Shown here: positions 26,974 through 36,021 of the stretch, piece after piece
Layout of the letters: each line of letters starts with the position of its first letter
How positions within the stretch are numbered: the first letter of the stretch is position 1
DNA from: Eggerthella sinensis
GTDB lineage: Bacteria; Actinomycetota; Coriobacteriia; Coriobacteriales; Eggerthellaceae
Assembly (NCBI RefSeq): GCF_003339815.1
Contig: NZ_PPTT01000004.1
Span: 140,909 to 204,908 of the forward strand
DNA length: 64,000 nucleotides
Direction of reading: 5' to 3'
Position numbers and translations under genes: made by a program
The notes under the pieces: generated by a model
What the model saw: the letters and a program-made list of their open reading frames with translations, nothing else
Database searches by the model: none
What the model was told of the DNA's origin: nothing

Positions 26974-27874
26974 CTGCGCGGTGTCCACCGTCCAGGTCAA
27001 GCCGTTCTTCGACGAAGCCGCGCCCCTCACGGGCGCCGAGATGATGGCGGCCAACCCGTACCGGCCGTGGCCGGCGCGCATCACGTCAATCATCGACCTC
27101 ACCGAGACGGAGAAGCTGTTCGAGTTCCGTCTCATCGACGAGCGCATCCGCGATGCGTTCTCGCACGAGCCGGGCCAGTTCGTCGAGCTGTCCATCTTCG
27201 GGGTGGGCGAGGCGCCCATCTCCATTTCCAGCTCGCCGTCCAAGCGCGGCTTCATCGAGCTCACCGTGCGCCGCACGGGCCACTTCACCGAGGTGCTGCA
27301 CAAGATGCAGTGCGGCGACATCGTGGGCATGCGCGGCCCCTTCGGCCGCGGCTTCCCCTTCGAGGACATGAAGGGCCACGACATCCTGCTCGTGGCGGGC
27401 GGCCTCGGCATCGCGCCGCTGCGCTCGCTCATCAACAACATCCACGACGAGCGCTCGGAGTTCGGCAAGGTCACCATCATCTACGGTTCGAAGACGCCTT
27501 CCGAAGTGATGTTCCGCGACCAGTTCGAGATGTGGCGCCACCGCAAGGACTTCGACCTCTATCTGACGGTCGACCATCCCGACGACACGTGGGATGGGGA
27601 AGTGGGCCTGGTCACGAAGCCCTTCGAGCATCTGGAAATCGATGCGTCCAACACGTTCGGCGCGCTGTGCGGGCCTCCCATCATGTACCGCTTCGCCATC
27701 GACGAGATGCGCAAGAAGGGCATCAGCTACGACCATATCTACGTGAGCTTCGAGCGTCATATGAAGTGCGGCATGGGCAAGTGCGGCCACTGCCAGATCG
27801 GGCACCAGTACGTGTGCATCGACGGGCCCGTGTTCAACTACTGGGAAGCCAAGAACATCCAGGGGTCGATGTAG
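26963..27874 (+). CDS. hydG: NiFe hydrogenase gamma subunit, FAD/NAD(P)-binding
   Basis: A 303-residue diaphorase subunit of the ferredoxin-NADP reductase type. APISISSSPSKRG matches the FAD-binding motif, LLVAGGLGIAPLRS the NAD(P)-binding loop and CGPPIMYRF the C-terminal nucleotide site. A [2Fe-2S] motif, CGMGKCGHC followed by C in YVCIDGP, lies near the end. It would exchange electrons with NAD(P)H. Here hydG means the hydrogenase gamma subunit, not the FeFe-hydrogenase maturase of the same name. It overlaps hydB by 11 bases and has GAAGGGGG before its ATG. Confidence 0.9.
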   Translation: MPSSCAVSTVQVKPFFDEAAPLTGAEMMAANPYRPWPARITSIIDLTETEKLFEFRLIDERIRDAFSHEPGQFVELSIFGVGEAPISISSSPSKRGFIELTVRRTGHFTEVLHKMQCGDIVGMRGPFGRGFPFEDMKGHDILLVAGGLGIAPLRSLINNIHDERSEFGKVTIIYGSKTPSEVMFRDQFEMWRHRKDFDLYLTVDHPDDTWDGEVGLVTKPFEHLEIDASNTFGALCGPPIMYRFAIDEMRKKGISYDHIYVSFERHMKCGMGKCGHCQIGHQYVCIDGPVFNYWEAKNIQGSM

Positions 27875-27890
27875 GATGGAGAAGCGCGAT

Positions 27891-28676
27891 ATGAGCGGAA
27901 ACTGCATAGCCTGCCAGGAAGAGCCGACCACGCCGCGCGTGGTGGTGGTGGGTCTGGCCAGCTGCTTCGGCTGCCAGCTCCAGGTGACGAACGCCGAAGC
28001 GCACCTGCTTGACGTGCTGGGCCAGATCGACCTGCGTTACTGGCAGCTCGCCTCGAGCGATCCCATGCCCGAGGACTTCGACGTCGCCATCATCGAGGGC
28101 GCCGTGACCACCGAGGAAGCCGAGGCCGCCGTGCGCCGCCTGCGCGAGCGCGCGAGCGCCGTCATCGCCGTGGGCGCGTGCGCCACGACGGCCGGCATTC
28201 CCGGCATGGCCGCCGACGGGTTCCTCGAGCGGCCCGGCCAGGTGTACGATCGCGTGCCTTCGGCCTGCGGCGATATGGTGGCCCCGCGCGCGGTGAGCGC
28301 CGTCATCGACGTGGACTACGAAGTGCGCGCATGTCCCATCGACTCGCTCGACTTCATCGACGTGCTGCAGCGCGCGCTGTACGGCTCGAACAAGGCCTAC
28401 ACCTCGCGCACGATGTGCGGCGACTGCAAGCGCAACGAGTCGAGCTGCTTCTTCGGCAAAGGCCAGCTGTGCCTGGGCCTCGTGACCACGGCCGGCTGCG
28501 GCGCGAAGTGCGTGAACCTGGGACGGCCCTGCAACGGCTGCCGCGGGCTGTCGCGCGACGCGAACCTGGCGTCGGCGCGCGAGGCCGTGGCGCGCTACGG
28601 CGTGTCGGTCGAGGACTTCGACCAGGCGCTTGAGATGTTCAACCAGACGAACCCCGCCCTTGCGGGCAGCGAGTGA
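27891..28676 (+). CDS. hydD: NiFe hydrogenase small (delta) subunit
   Basis: A 261-residue small subunit. The proximal cluster ligands are visible as GLASCFGCQLQVTN, VGACATTAGIPG and RACPIDSLDF. Further cysteines in the C-terminal part (MCGDCKRNESSC, then CGAKCVNLGRPCNGC) can hold two more [4Fe-4S] clusters. It passes electrons between the NiFe centre of the large subunit and the beta/gamma module. No Tat signal is present, so the complex is cytoplasmic. The ATG at 27891 has GGAGAAG six bases upstream; an ATG at 27876 would add five residues. Confidence 0.9.
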   Translation: MSGNCIACQEEPTTPRVVVVGLASCFGCQLQVTNAEAHLLDVLGQIDLRYWQLASSDPMPEDFDVAIIEGAVTTEEAEAAVRRLRERASAVIAVGACATTAGIPGMAADGFLERPGQVYDRVPSACGDMVAPRAVSAVIDVDYEVRACPIDSLDFIDVLQRALYGSNKAYTSRTMCGDCKRNESSCFFGKGQLCLGLVTTAGCGAKCVNLGRPCNGCRGLSRDANLASAREAVARYGVSVEDFDQALEMFNQTNPALAGSE

Positions 28677-28687
28677 GGACGCATCCC

Positions 28688-29980
28688 ATGACGAAAACCG
28701 CAATACACGTGGACCATATCGCCCGCATCGAGGGCCACGGCAACGTGCACGTGGTCATCGAGGACGGGGCGGTGAAAACCGTCGAGATGAACGTCGTCGA
28801 GCCGGCCCGCCTGTTCGAGAGCATGGTGCGCGGCCGCCGCTACGAGGAGATTCCCTACATCGCCTCCCGCATCTGCGGCATCTGCTCGTCGAGCCACGTG
28901 GTGACCGACCTCAAGGCCATCGAGCGCGTGTTCGGCGTCGAGGTCACCCCGCGCACGCGCGCCCTGCGCGAGCTGCTCGTGTACGGCTCCTACCTGCAGA
29001 ACCACGCGACGCACCTGTTCGTGTTCGCCGCGCCCGACTTCGTGGGCATGTCGAGCGTGTTCCCGCTGGCCGAGACCGATCCGGCTCTGTTCGAGCAGGC
29101 GCTCGGCCTCAAGGCGCTCGGCAACGAGCTGTGCACGAAGGTGGGCGGCCGCAGCGTGCATCCCATCACCGCGGTGGTGGGCGGCTTCACGCATGAGATC
29201 ACGGCCGACGAGTACCTCGAGTTGGCGGCGAAGATGGACGCGGCCATGGACTTCGCGCTCGAAGCGGTGGATCTGTTCCGCGGCTTCGAGGTGCCCGCCA
29301 TCGCCACGGCGGGCGACATGCTGGCCATGGTGGAGGACGACTACTACCCGGTGGAGTGCTCCGACGCGGGCTTCTTCCTGAACGCGGGCATCGAGTTCGA
29401 CGCGAACGACGTGCACGAGCACATCGAGGAGTACGCCGTGCCGCACTCGGCTGCGTTGCTGGCCCGCGTGCGCGAGACGCAGGACCCGTACTTCACCGGC
29501 GCGCTCGCCCGCATCAACGCCTCGTGGCAGAACCTCGGGCAGAACGCCAAGGTGGCTGCGGCGAAGGCGGGGCTGCGTCCGCCCGAGGCCAACCCGTTCA
29601 TGAACAACGTGGCGCAGGCGGTGGAACTGGTGGACGCGCTCGATCGTTGCGCCAACATCTGCCGTATGCTGGCCGAGCCCGGCGCCATCGAGCGTTCGAG
29701 CGAGCCCGTGCCCTTCGAGGTGAAGGCGGGCCGTGCGGTGGGCTTCACCGAAGCCCCGCGCGGCGCCCTGTTCCACGACCTGGAACTCGACGCCGAGGGC
29801 CGCGTGGTGCATGCGTCCATCCTCACGCCGACGGCGCAGAACGTGGCGAACCTCGAGGCCGACATGCGCCTTCTGGCCGAAACGCTCGTGGGCGAAGGCG
29901 CCGAAGAGGACGTCGTGCGCCTGGAAATCGAGAAGCTCGTCCGCGCCTACGACCCCTGCCTGTCGTGTAGCGTGCATTAG
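28688..29980 (+). CDS. hydA: NiFe hydrogenase large (alpha) subunit
   Basis: A 430-residue large subunit. The N-terminal nickel ligands are in SRICGICSSSH and the C-terminal ligands in DPCLSCSVH; IARIEGHGNVHV is the family start signature. The protein ends exactly at the histidine of the C-terminal motif, so there is no tail for a maturation endopeptidase to remove, unlike most catalytic large subunits. With hydB, hydG and hydD it would form a cytoplasmic hydrogenase linking H2 to NAD(P). The ATG at 28688 places the conserved DHIARIEGH segment near the start. A hairpin follows 12 bases after the stop. Confidence 0.93.
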   Translation: MTKTAIHVDHIARIEGHGNVHVVIEDGAVKTVEMNVVEPARLFESMVRGRRYEEIPYIASRICGICSSSHVVTDLKAIERVFGVEVTPRTRALRELLVYGSYLQNHATHLFVFAAPDFVGMSSVFPLAETDPALFEQALGLKALGNELCTKVGGRSVHPITAVVGGFTHEITADEYLELAAKMDAAMDFALEAVDLFRGFEVPAIATAGDMLAMVEDDYYPVECSDAGFFLNAGIEFDANDVHEHIEEYAVPHSAALLARVRETQDPYFTGALARINASWQNLGQNAKVAAAKAGLRPPEANPFMNNVAQAVELVDALDRCANICRMLAEPGAIERSSEPVPFEVKAGRAVGFTEAPRGALFHDLELDAEGRVVHASILTPTAQNVANLEADMRLLAETLVGEGAEEDVVRLEIEKLVRAYDPCLSCSVH

Positions 29981-29991
29981 GGTTTCTGCGC

Positions 29992-30012
29992 GGGAGGGGC
30001 CTGACCCCTCCC
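29992..30012 (+). terminator. hairpin after the hydrogenase operon
   Basis: An 8-bp perfect stem GGGAGGGG/CCCCTCCC with a 5-base loop lies 11 bases past the hydA stop. No T-run follows, so factor-independent termination is uncertain. Confidence 0.4.
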
Positions 30013-30036
30013 TGCGTTCCACCTGCGCCCTCCAAG

Positions 30037-30095
30037 CCTTGCGCGCGACGGGTGACGTGCGAACCAGCCTGCGTCTCCCCGCGTGCAATGAGAGG
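30037..30095 (+). repeat. palindromic GC-rich repeat, copy A
   Basis: A 59-bp unit that starts CCTTGCGCGC, contains ACCAGCCTGCGTCTCCCC and ends with GCAATGAGAGG. Its ends (TTGCGCGC and GCGTGCAA) are an imperfect inverted repeat. Closely related copies in the same orientation lie at 33793-33851 and 33861-33917. Confidence 0.7.
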
Positions 30096-30167
30096 GTGCC
30101 TCACTTCCCGCGCGCAATGAAAAAAGTGTGCCTTCCCTGCGCAAAACCGGGAGCCCCCTCGCTTTTT

Positions 30168-31580
30168 TCACGTTCTGCTTTTGATAAGGCTGAGCAGCTC
30201 GTCTTTTTTGTGCACGTCGAGTTTTTGGTAGACGTGCGCGATGTGGGCGCGGGCCGTGCCCTCCGAGATGACCAGCTCGTCTTTGATGAACGTGCGCGTG
30301 TATCCCTGGGCGAGCATCGCCATCACCTGCCGCTCCCGTGCCGACAGGCCGAACTCCTCCACGATATCGTCGTAGATGCGTTCCATGCGCTCGGCTTCCG
30401 ACAGCGCCATCTCGTCGCGCAGCTCCGCCTCTTTGCGGGTGTACACGAGGCGGAAGATGCTGTAGATGGCGAACAGCACGGCGGTGTAGGCCACGGCGAC
30501 AGATGCGTACATGACGATCTGACCGTCGACGGCTCCCGACGGCATGTTCGTCGCGAAGCGGCCCATCGTCATGCCCACCGCCCACGCGATGGTGAGGGCG
30601 GCCTTCTCGGAAAAGCAGACCTCTACCTCGCTCATCCCGTAGCGCTCTTTCAAGTCGGACAGCTGAAACGAGGTGAGTACGATCCAGGACGTCCAGATGA
30701 TGGGTGCCGCCACGCCGCCGGCCGCATCCATCCCCGAAGAGAGAAACGGAAGGAACAGCAGGCCGGCCACGATGAGCGGGAACACGGGGAGGGCGGTGTA
30801 CAGACCGTCTTTCGAGAAGAAGCAGGCGAACAGCAGCCCGATGATGATGGCCATGCTCGCGATGATGAGCGCGTCGGACTGCCGCACCTCGACGAGCATC
30901 ATAAGGCTGCCGATGAGGCCCGAGAAGAAGCCGAACGCCGCGCGCGAGGCGTAAAATCCCCGGATGCTCCGGCGCTGGCCTTCGACCGGCGCGCGCATCT
31001 TGTTGGAGAACGTCACGCGTCCCGATAGCAGAACGAGAGCCGATGCGAGGTAGGCGACCTGGGTGAGGCGCGCCTGCGGGATTTGGACATGCATGCCGAG
31101 CAGGCAGCAGTACAGAAACATCGTGCAGAGCACGGTGAGGATCACCGTCTGGCCGGCCGTGCGTTTGTCGAGCGATGCGAAGGCGAGGCCCCACAACAGC
31201 ATGAGTCCGGCCGTTTCGACGGCGCGAATGAAGGTCCATGCGAGATCGTAGGGCACCTGCACGGATTGGGGCACGAATCCGGCGAGAAAGGACAGCACGA
31301 AGGAAAGCGCTCCGGCGGCGAGCGCGACAATCACGAGCGCTCGTTGGGTGCGTTTCGCGGCGAATCGCGAACGGGCCAACGTGGCGGCGCCGACGAGGGC
31401 CGCCAGGCAAAGGAACAGCACGTACGTGGTGAGGCTGGGGTCGTAGGCGGGCGAGCCGACGCCCGCTTGGCCGCCGCCCTTCGGCAGCAGTTGCACGCCT
31501 GTCGAAGCCCAGAACAGCGAGGCTCCCATTACCAAAAAGCCGTTCACGTTGTTGCGAGCTTCGTTTGTCGGCATCTCCAT
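30168..31580 (-). CDS. LuxR-type regulator with multi-pass membrane N-terminus
   Basis: About 470 residues. The first ~390 residues contain about twelve hydrophobic helices; the C-terminus is a LuxR helix-turn-helix (FGLSARERQVMAMLAQGY followed by ISEGTARAHIAHVYQKL). Membrane-anchored LuxR regulators of this kind are numerous in Eggerthellaceae and usually sit beside a single reductase gene, as here, where a Tat flavoprotein is divergent. It probably senses a ligand in or outside the membrane and controls that gene; this is inferred from arrangement. The start is ATG at 31580; a GTG three codons upstream (31589) is equally possible. Confidence 0.88.
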   Translation of the reverse strand: MEMPTNEARNNVNGFLVMGASLFWASTGVQLLPKGGGQAGVGSPAYDPSLTTYVLFLCLAALVGAATLARSRFAAKRTQRALVIVALAAGALSFVLSFLAGFVPQSVQVPYDLAWTFIRAVETAGLMLLWGLAFASLDKRTAGQTVILTVLCTMFLYCCLLGMHVQIPQARLTQVAYLASALVLLSGRVTFSNKMRAPVEGQRRSIRGFYASRAAFGFFSGLIGSLMMLVEVRQSDALIIASMAIIIGLLFACFFSKDGLYTALPVFPLIVAGLLFLPFLSSGMDAAGGVAAPIIWTSWIVLTSFQLSDLKERYGMSEVEVCFSEKAALTIAWAVGMTMGRFATNMPSGAVDGQIVMYASVAVAYTAVLFAIYSIFRLVYTRKEAELRDEMALSEAERMERIYDDIVEEFGLSARERQVMAMLAQGYTRTFIKDELVISEGTARAHIAHVYQKLDVHKKDELLSLIKSRT

Positions 31581-31696
31581 CTGTCGCACCCCGTCCCCTC
31601 GATATGCCTCATATTCTACTGGAGCGGGGGTTATCCGCTATAAGTCTTTCGTCCTATTTCTCCGTATGGGGCCCGATTTAAGCGGTTCGTCCGATG

Positions 31697-31708
31697 CGGA
31701 GCGCTCCG
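31697..31708. promoter_or_regulatory. 12-bp palindrome in the LuxR/flavoprotein intergenic region
   Basis: CGGAGCGCTCCG is a perfect palindrome between the divergent LuxR and flavoprotein genes, with GAT and ATC flanks partly extending it. It is a candidate operator for the LuxR protein; the role is inferred from position. Confidence 0.3.
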
Positions 31709-31770
31709 ATCCGTCGCATGCTGCAGGGGCGGCGAAGCGCCGCGGAAACGATCGAGGGAAGGGGATTGAC

Positions 31771-33780
31771 ATGGCTGCACATCGAAACGAACGGGGCGTA
31801 TCGCGTCGTCAGTTCTTGGGCGGTGCGGGCCTGTTGGCGGCGACGGGCGCATTCGGCGCGGCGGGCTTGAGCGGCTGCGCGGGCGGGTCGGCTTCGTCGG
31901 CAGGCTCGGCGGTAACGCTCGACTTCTCGCAGACGGTTGCTTGGGACGCTGAATACGACGTGGTGGTCGTTGGATGGGGCGGAGCCGGATCGGTGGCCGC
32001 CATCACCGCCGCCGAGAACGGCGCGCGCGTGTTGCTGACGGAGAAGGCTCCCTACGGCGACGAGGGCGGCAACACGCGCTACTGCGAGCAGTACTTCCTC
32101 GTGCCGAAGACCTACGAGGACGGCGTGGCCTACTTCACCGCGCTCGCCGAAGGGTTCGATAGCGCCACCGACGAGATCATCGACTTCATGGCGAAGGGCT
32201 CCATGGACGTGAAGGATTGGTTGCTGTCCCACGGCGCCTCGTCCTTCGAGGTGAAGGGGGACGGCAAGGAAAACGTCGACAAGCCCGATTCCTCCGAGCT
32301 GCGCGATTGGGGCGCGAAGCTCGATGACGGGTCTATTCTCATCACTGAGTATCCCACCTGGCCCAACGGCGAGCAAAATAAAGATCGCATCCAGATCCAG
32401 ACACAGGTGGATGCGCCGGATGAAGAGAAGAAGAAGTACTGGAACCTTCTGCGGCGCAACATCGTCGAGATGAAGGACCGAATCGACGTATGGTACGAGT
32501 CTCCGGCGGTCAAGCTCATCCAGGACCCGTTCTCCAAGGTCATCCTCGGCGTGCGCGTGTCGAAGAAGGGTTCCGAGGTGAACGTGCGCGCGAAGAACGG
32601 CGTGGTGCTGACGTGCGGAAGCTACGAGGCCAGCCCGCAGATGATGCAGGACCATGCCCAGATACTGAACGCCACGCCGTACGGCTCGCTGTACAACACC
32701 GGCGACGGCATTCCGATGGCGCAGGAGGTGGGAGCCAGCCTGTGGCATATGCGCGCGCTTTCGGGCCCCGTCCCCTCGCCGAAGCGTCACAACTCCGAGC
32801 GCGGCCTCATCGTGTCCACCACCGCGCTCACCCAACGCATCACGAAGGAGGGGAACTGCTTCAACGTGGGCGGCAACGGCAAGCGTTTCATGAAGGAGTC
32901 GGGCTATCACAAGCACGGTCACGTGAATGTGGGCGGCACGTACATGAACCAGCAGCTGCCCAGCACCATGTGGGCCATCATGGACGCAACGGCGCGCAAC
33001 GGGTCCGGCGTGGTGGCTTACATGCACGAAGACGATTTCGAGCAGGCGGACACCATCGAGGAGCTCGCCGGCAAGATCGGCGTCGACGCCGCGGAGCTCG
33101 TCGCCACGGCGGAGGAGTACAATGCTGCCGCTGCAGCCGGCGTGGACGTGAAGTTCGACCGCCCGGCGACGACGCTCAAGCCCGTTGAGACGCCGCCCTT
33201 CTTCGCTGCGCGTTTGTGGCCATGCTTCATCAACACGCAGGCGGGGCCGCGCCGCAACACGCGTTGCGAAGTGCTCGACAACGACGGAGCGCCTATTCCG
33301 AACCTGTACAGTGCCGGCGAGCTCGGGTCGTTCTGGGCGGGCGTGTACGTGTGCGGCGGCAACATCTGCGAAACCGTCTACTCCGGCCGCGTGGCGGGAG
33401 CGAATGCGGCGGAGCCGAAGGAGGAACCGCAGGCAACCGAGCTTGCCGTCGTGTCGTCGGCGCCTGCGGCCCTCGGCAACGATCTGGACGAGTCCGAAGC
33501 ATCGGTGGACGTGGAGCTTGGGCAGGACGAGTACCTGGGAACGGGGCAAGGGCTGCATGGCGAGATCGTTGCGAAGGTGAAGGTAGAGGATGGCAAGGTG
33601 GTTGCCGTAGACGTGGTCAAGCAGACCGAGACGCCGGATATCACCGAGAAGGTGTGGACGGATATGCCCGCCGCCATGGTTGCCTCGGGCGGCTCGGAAG
33701 TGGACACGGTGACGGGCGCCACCATCGCAAGCGAGGGCCTGATCGCCGCGGTGGAAGACGCCTTAGGTCAAGCTCGGTAG
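31771..33780 (+). CDS. Tat-exported FAD/FMN flavoprotein reductase (fumarate reductase-like lipoprotein)
   Basis: A 669-residue exported reductase. SRRQFLGGAG (residues 11-20) is a Tat signal and LSGC with Cys36 is a lipobox, so it is probably an externally anchored lipoprotein. A FAD domain begins with VVVVGWGGAGS (about residue 64) and closes with LYSAGELGSFW. The C-terminal domain (about residues 575-669) is FMN_bind with the flavinylation motif DTVTGAT, where FMN is attached covalently by an ApbE-type enzyme. This is the flavocytochrome c/urocanate reductase superfamily; the electron acceptor it reduces is not determined. It is divergent from the LuxR regulator. The ATG at 31771 places the twin arginines at residues 12-13. 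Confidence 0.92.
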   Translation: MAAHRNERGVSRRQFLGGAGLLAATGAFGAAGLSGCAGGSASSAGSAVTLDFSQTVAWDAEYDVVVVGWGGAGSVAAITAAENGARVLLTEKAPYGDEGGNTRYCEQYFLVPKTYEDGVAYFTALAEGFDSATDEIIDFMAKGSMDVKDWLLSHGASSFEVKGDGKENVDKPDSSELRDWGAKLDDGSILITEYPTWPNGEQNKDRIQIQTQVDAPDEEKKKYWNLLRRNIVEMKDRIDVWYESPAVKLIQDPFSKVILGVRVSKKGSEVNVRAKNGVVLTCGSYEASPQMMQDHAQILNATPYGSLYNTGDGIPMAQEVGASLWHMRALSGPVPSPKRHNSERGLIVSTTALTQRITKEGNCFNVGGNGKRFMKESGYHKHGHVNVGGTYMNQQLPSTMWAIMDATARNGSGVVAYMHEDDFEQADTIEELAGKIGVDAAELVATAEEYNAAAAAGVDVKFDRPATTLKPVETPPFFAARLWPCFINTQAGPRRNTRCEVLDNDGAPIPNLYSAGELGSFWAGVYVCGGNICETVYSGRVAGANAAEPKEEPQATELAVVSSAPAALGNDLDESEASVDVELGQDEYLGTGQGLHGEIVAKVKVEDGKVVAVDVVKQTETPDITEKVWTDMPAAMVASGGSEVDTVTGATIASEGLIAAVEDALGQAR

Positions 33781-33792
33781 CGTAGCCCTCCG

Positions 33793-33917
33793 CCTTGCGT
33801 GCTGCGGGAGACGTGCGGACCAGCCCGCGTCTCCCCGTGCGCAACGAGAGGGGCCCTCCACCTTGCGCGCGGCGGGAAGCGTGCGGACCAGCCTGCGTCT
33901 CCCCGCGCGCAATAGGG
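33793..33917 (+). repeat. palindromic GC-rich repeat, tandem copies B and C
   Basis: Two units, 33793-33851 and 33861-33917, with a period of 68 bp, each preceded by CCCTCC(A/G). Each shows TTGCG(C/T)GC at the left and GCGCAA at the right, with GTGCGGACCAGC in the middle. They match copy A at 30037-30095 in the same orientation. Copies B and C fill most of the gap between the flavoprotein gene and mreB. Confidence 0.75.
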
Positions 33918-34059
33918 GGGGCGCAAAGAAGGCCGTGTTCGCTCTTCTTGGTTCTCCTTCCACCGGGCCGGGTGTGCCCCTCGTGGATTTTCCTCAACGG
34001 GTCAACGCCTGTGCTAAAATTCGGTTTCACCTGGAATCGAGATTCAAGGGGTTTCCTGT

Positions 34060-35115
34060 ATGTCGTTTTTCGATATGTTTTCGGGTTTGACCGGCCAGAT
34101 GTCCACGGACATGGCCATCGACCTCGGAACTGCTAATACATTGGTCGCCATCCCGGGCGAGGGTATCGTTGTCAACGAGCCCTCGGTTGTCGCTATCGAG
34201 AAGGCCACCCACCGCGTGCTCGCCGTGGGCCATGAGGCCAAGAACATGATCAACCACACGCCGGAGGCGTTCTCCGCCGAGCACCCGCTGCACGACGGCG
34301 TCGTCGCCGATTACGACGTGACGGAGGCCATGATCTCGGCGTTCATCGGGAAGGCCGCTCCGCGCAAGTATCCCTGGCAGGCCAAGCCCCGCATCGTCAT
34401 CTGCATTCCGTGCGGCGCCACCTCGGTGGAGAAGCGCGCGGTGTTCGAGGCCGCCGTTCAGGCGGGCGCGCGTCAAGCGTACCTCATCGAGGAACCCATG
34501 GCCGCGGCCATGGGCGCCGACCTGCCGGTCACCGAGCCCACGGGTTCCATGGTGGTCGACATCGGCGGTGGCACCACCGAAGTGGCCGTCATCTCGCTCG
34601 GCGGCATCGTCACCTCGTCGTCGCTGCGCCTTGCCGGCAACCGCATGGACGAGGCCATCGCCATGCATCTCCGCGATTTGCTGGGCATCAAGATCGGCGA
34701 GCGCACGGCCGAAATCATCAAGATCAAAATCGGTTCCATCCTGCCGTTCGAGGACGGCCGCGAGCGCGACATGATCATCTCGGGCCAGGACGTGATCACC
34801 GAGCAGCCGAAAGAGGTCACCATCCAGTCCGAGGACGTGCGCGCCGCGCTCGTGCAGCCTTGCGAGGAAATGGTGGTGCACATCAAGGAGACGTTCAAGA
34901 AGACGAACCCGGACCTCGCGTCCGACATCATCCAGAACGGCATCCTGCTGACGGGCGGCGGCGGTCTCTTGGCCGGCCTCGACCGTTACCTCACCGATAA
35001 ACTGGAAATCCCCGTATGGACGAGCGAGACGGCGCTGACGAACGTGGTCATGGGCTGCCTCAAGGTGCTCGAGACGCCCACGGCGCTCAAGCAGACGCTC
35101 ATGCGCTCGAAATAA
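34060..35115 (+). CDS. mreB: rod shape-determining protein MreB
   Basis: A 351-residue bacterial actin of normal length. The nucleotide-binding signatures are MAIDLGTANTLV (phosphate 1), VVDIGGGTTEVAV (phosphate 2) and LLTGGGGLLAGL (adenosine site). It polymerises under the membrane and directs lateral wall synthesis. It is the first gene of a tight cluster mreB-mreC-mreD-mrdA-rodA, with 18 bases to mreC. The N-terminal MSFFDMFSGLTGQ may form the amphipathic membrane-binding helix. Confidence 0.97.
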   Translation: MSFFDMFSGLTGQMSTDMAIDLGTANTLVAIPGEGIVVNEPSVVAIEKATHRVLAVGHEAKNMINHTPEAFSAEHPLHDGVVADYDVTEAMISAFIGKAAPRKYPWQAKPRIVICIPCGATSVEKRAVFEAAVQAGARQAYLIEEPMAAAMGADLPVTEPTGSMVVDIGGGTTEVAVISLGGIVTSSSLRLAGNRMDEAIAMHLRDLLGIKIGERTAEIIKIKIGSILPFEDGRERDMIISGQDVITEQPKEVTIQSEDVRAALVQPCEEMVVHIKETFKKTNPDLASDIIQNGILLTGGGGLLAGLDRYLTDKLEIPVWTSETALTNVVMGCLKVLETPTALKQTLMRSK

Positions 35116-35133
35116 GGCTGAGCCGGCTTATTC

Positions 35134-36021
35134 ATGGCGCTTAATTTCCAACAGAGAAGCTCGGTGTTCCTACGCCGAGTTCTGCTCATTGCATTCCTCG
35201 TCGCGTCGGTTGCGCTCATCACCGTGTATGCGCGCGAGGCCGAAGACGGCCCGCTCCACACGATGCAGAGCTCCGTCGCGGGCGCGTTCGCGCCGTTGAA
35301 GTTCGTCGGCGCGGCCGCGAACGCGGGCGTCAACTCGGCGGGTCAGAGCCTCGAGAACCTCACGGCCGACGAGAGCACGCTGTCGGGCTTGCGCGAGAGC
35401 AACGCCGAGCTGCGCGAGCTGCTGGCGCAGGCCGACGAGTACAAGCAGGAGGCGCAACGCCTGCAGCAGCTGCTCAAGCTCAAGGACGAATACGATATCG
35501 AAGGCGTGGGCGCCCGCGTCATCGGCAACCCCGACCAGGCATGGGACCAGTCGGTGACCATCGACAAGGGGTCGGCCGACGGGGTGCAAACCGGTTTGAC
35601 GGTCATGGGCACCTCGGGCGTGATCGGCCAGGTGTTCGAGGTGTCCGAGCACACGTCGCGCGTCCGCCTGCTCACCGACTCGAACAGCGGCGCGGCCGCG
35701 ATGGTGCAGTCGAGCCGTGCGGAAGGCATCGTGCGCGGTTCGCTCGAAGGCCTGCTGTACCTCGAAGACCTCGACGCCGATGCCGTGGTGAACCCCGGCG
35801 ACGTGGTGGTCACCTCGGGGCTCGGCGGCAGCTACACGCGCGGCCTCATCATCGGCCGGGTGGTGAAGGTTGACGCGAGCCAGGGCGATGCCACGCGCCG
35901 CGTGGTGGTGTCGCCGAACGACACGACCGGAACCCTTGAAGAAGTGCTCGTCGTGTTCGGCGTGGGAGCCGACGGCGAAGACGATACCGACACCACCGAC
36001 GGAGGAGGCGATGCTGCATGA
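35134..36021 (+). CDS. mreC: rod shape-determining protein MreC
   Basis: A 295-residue bitopic protein. One N-terminal transmembrane helix (about residues 12-30) is followed by a coiled coil (about 75-115, ELRELLAQADEYKQEAQRLQ) and the double beta-barrel periplasmic domain with VTIDKGSADGVQTG and PGDVVVTSGLGG. The C-terminus is Asp/Gly rich. It links MreB filaments to outer-side wall enzymes. It overlaps mreD by four bases. Confidence 0.95.
   Translation: MALNFQQRSSVFLRRVLLIAFLVASVALITVYAREAEDGPLHTMQSSVAGAFAPLKFVGAAANAGVNSAGQSLENLTADESTLSGLRESNAELRELLAQADEYKQEAQRLQQLLKLKDEYDIEGVGARVIGNPDQAWDQSVTIDKGSADGVQTGLTVMGTSGVIGQVFEVSEHTSRVRLLTDSNSGAAAMVQSSRAEGIVRGSLEGLLYLEDLDADAVVNPGDVVVTSGLGGSYTRGLIIGRVVKVDASQGDATRRVVVSPNDTTGTLEEVLVVFGVGADGEDDTDTTDGGGDAA

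Noticed and set aside
33793..33917. Short repeats considered as a CRISPR array
   Set aside because: Only two units, no spacer-repeat alternation, internal palindromes and no cas genes nearby.
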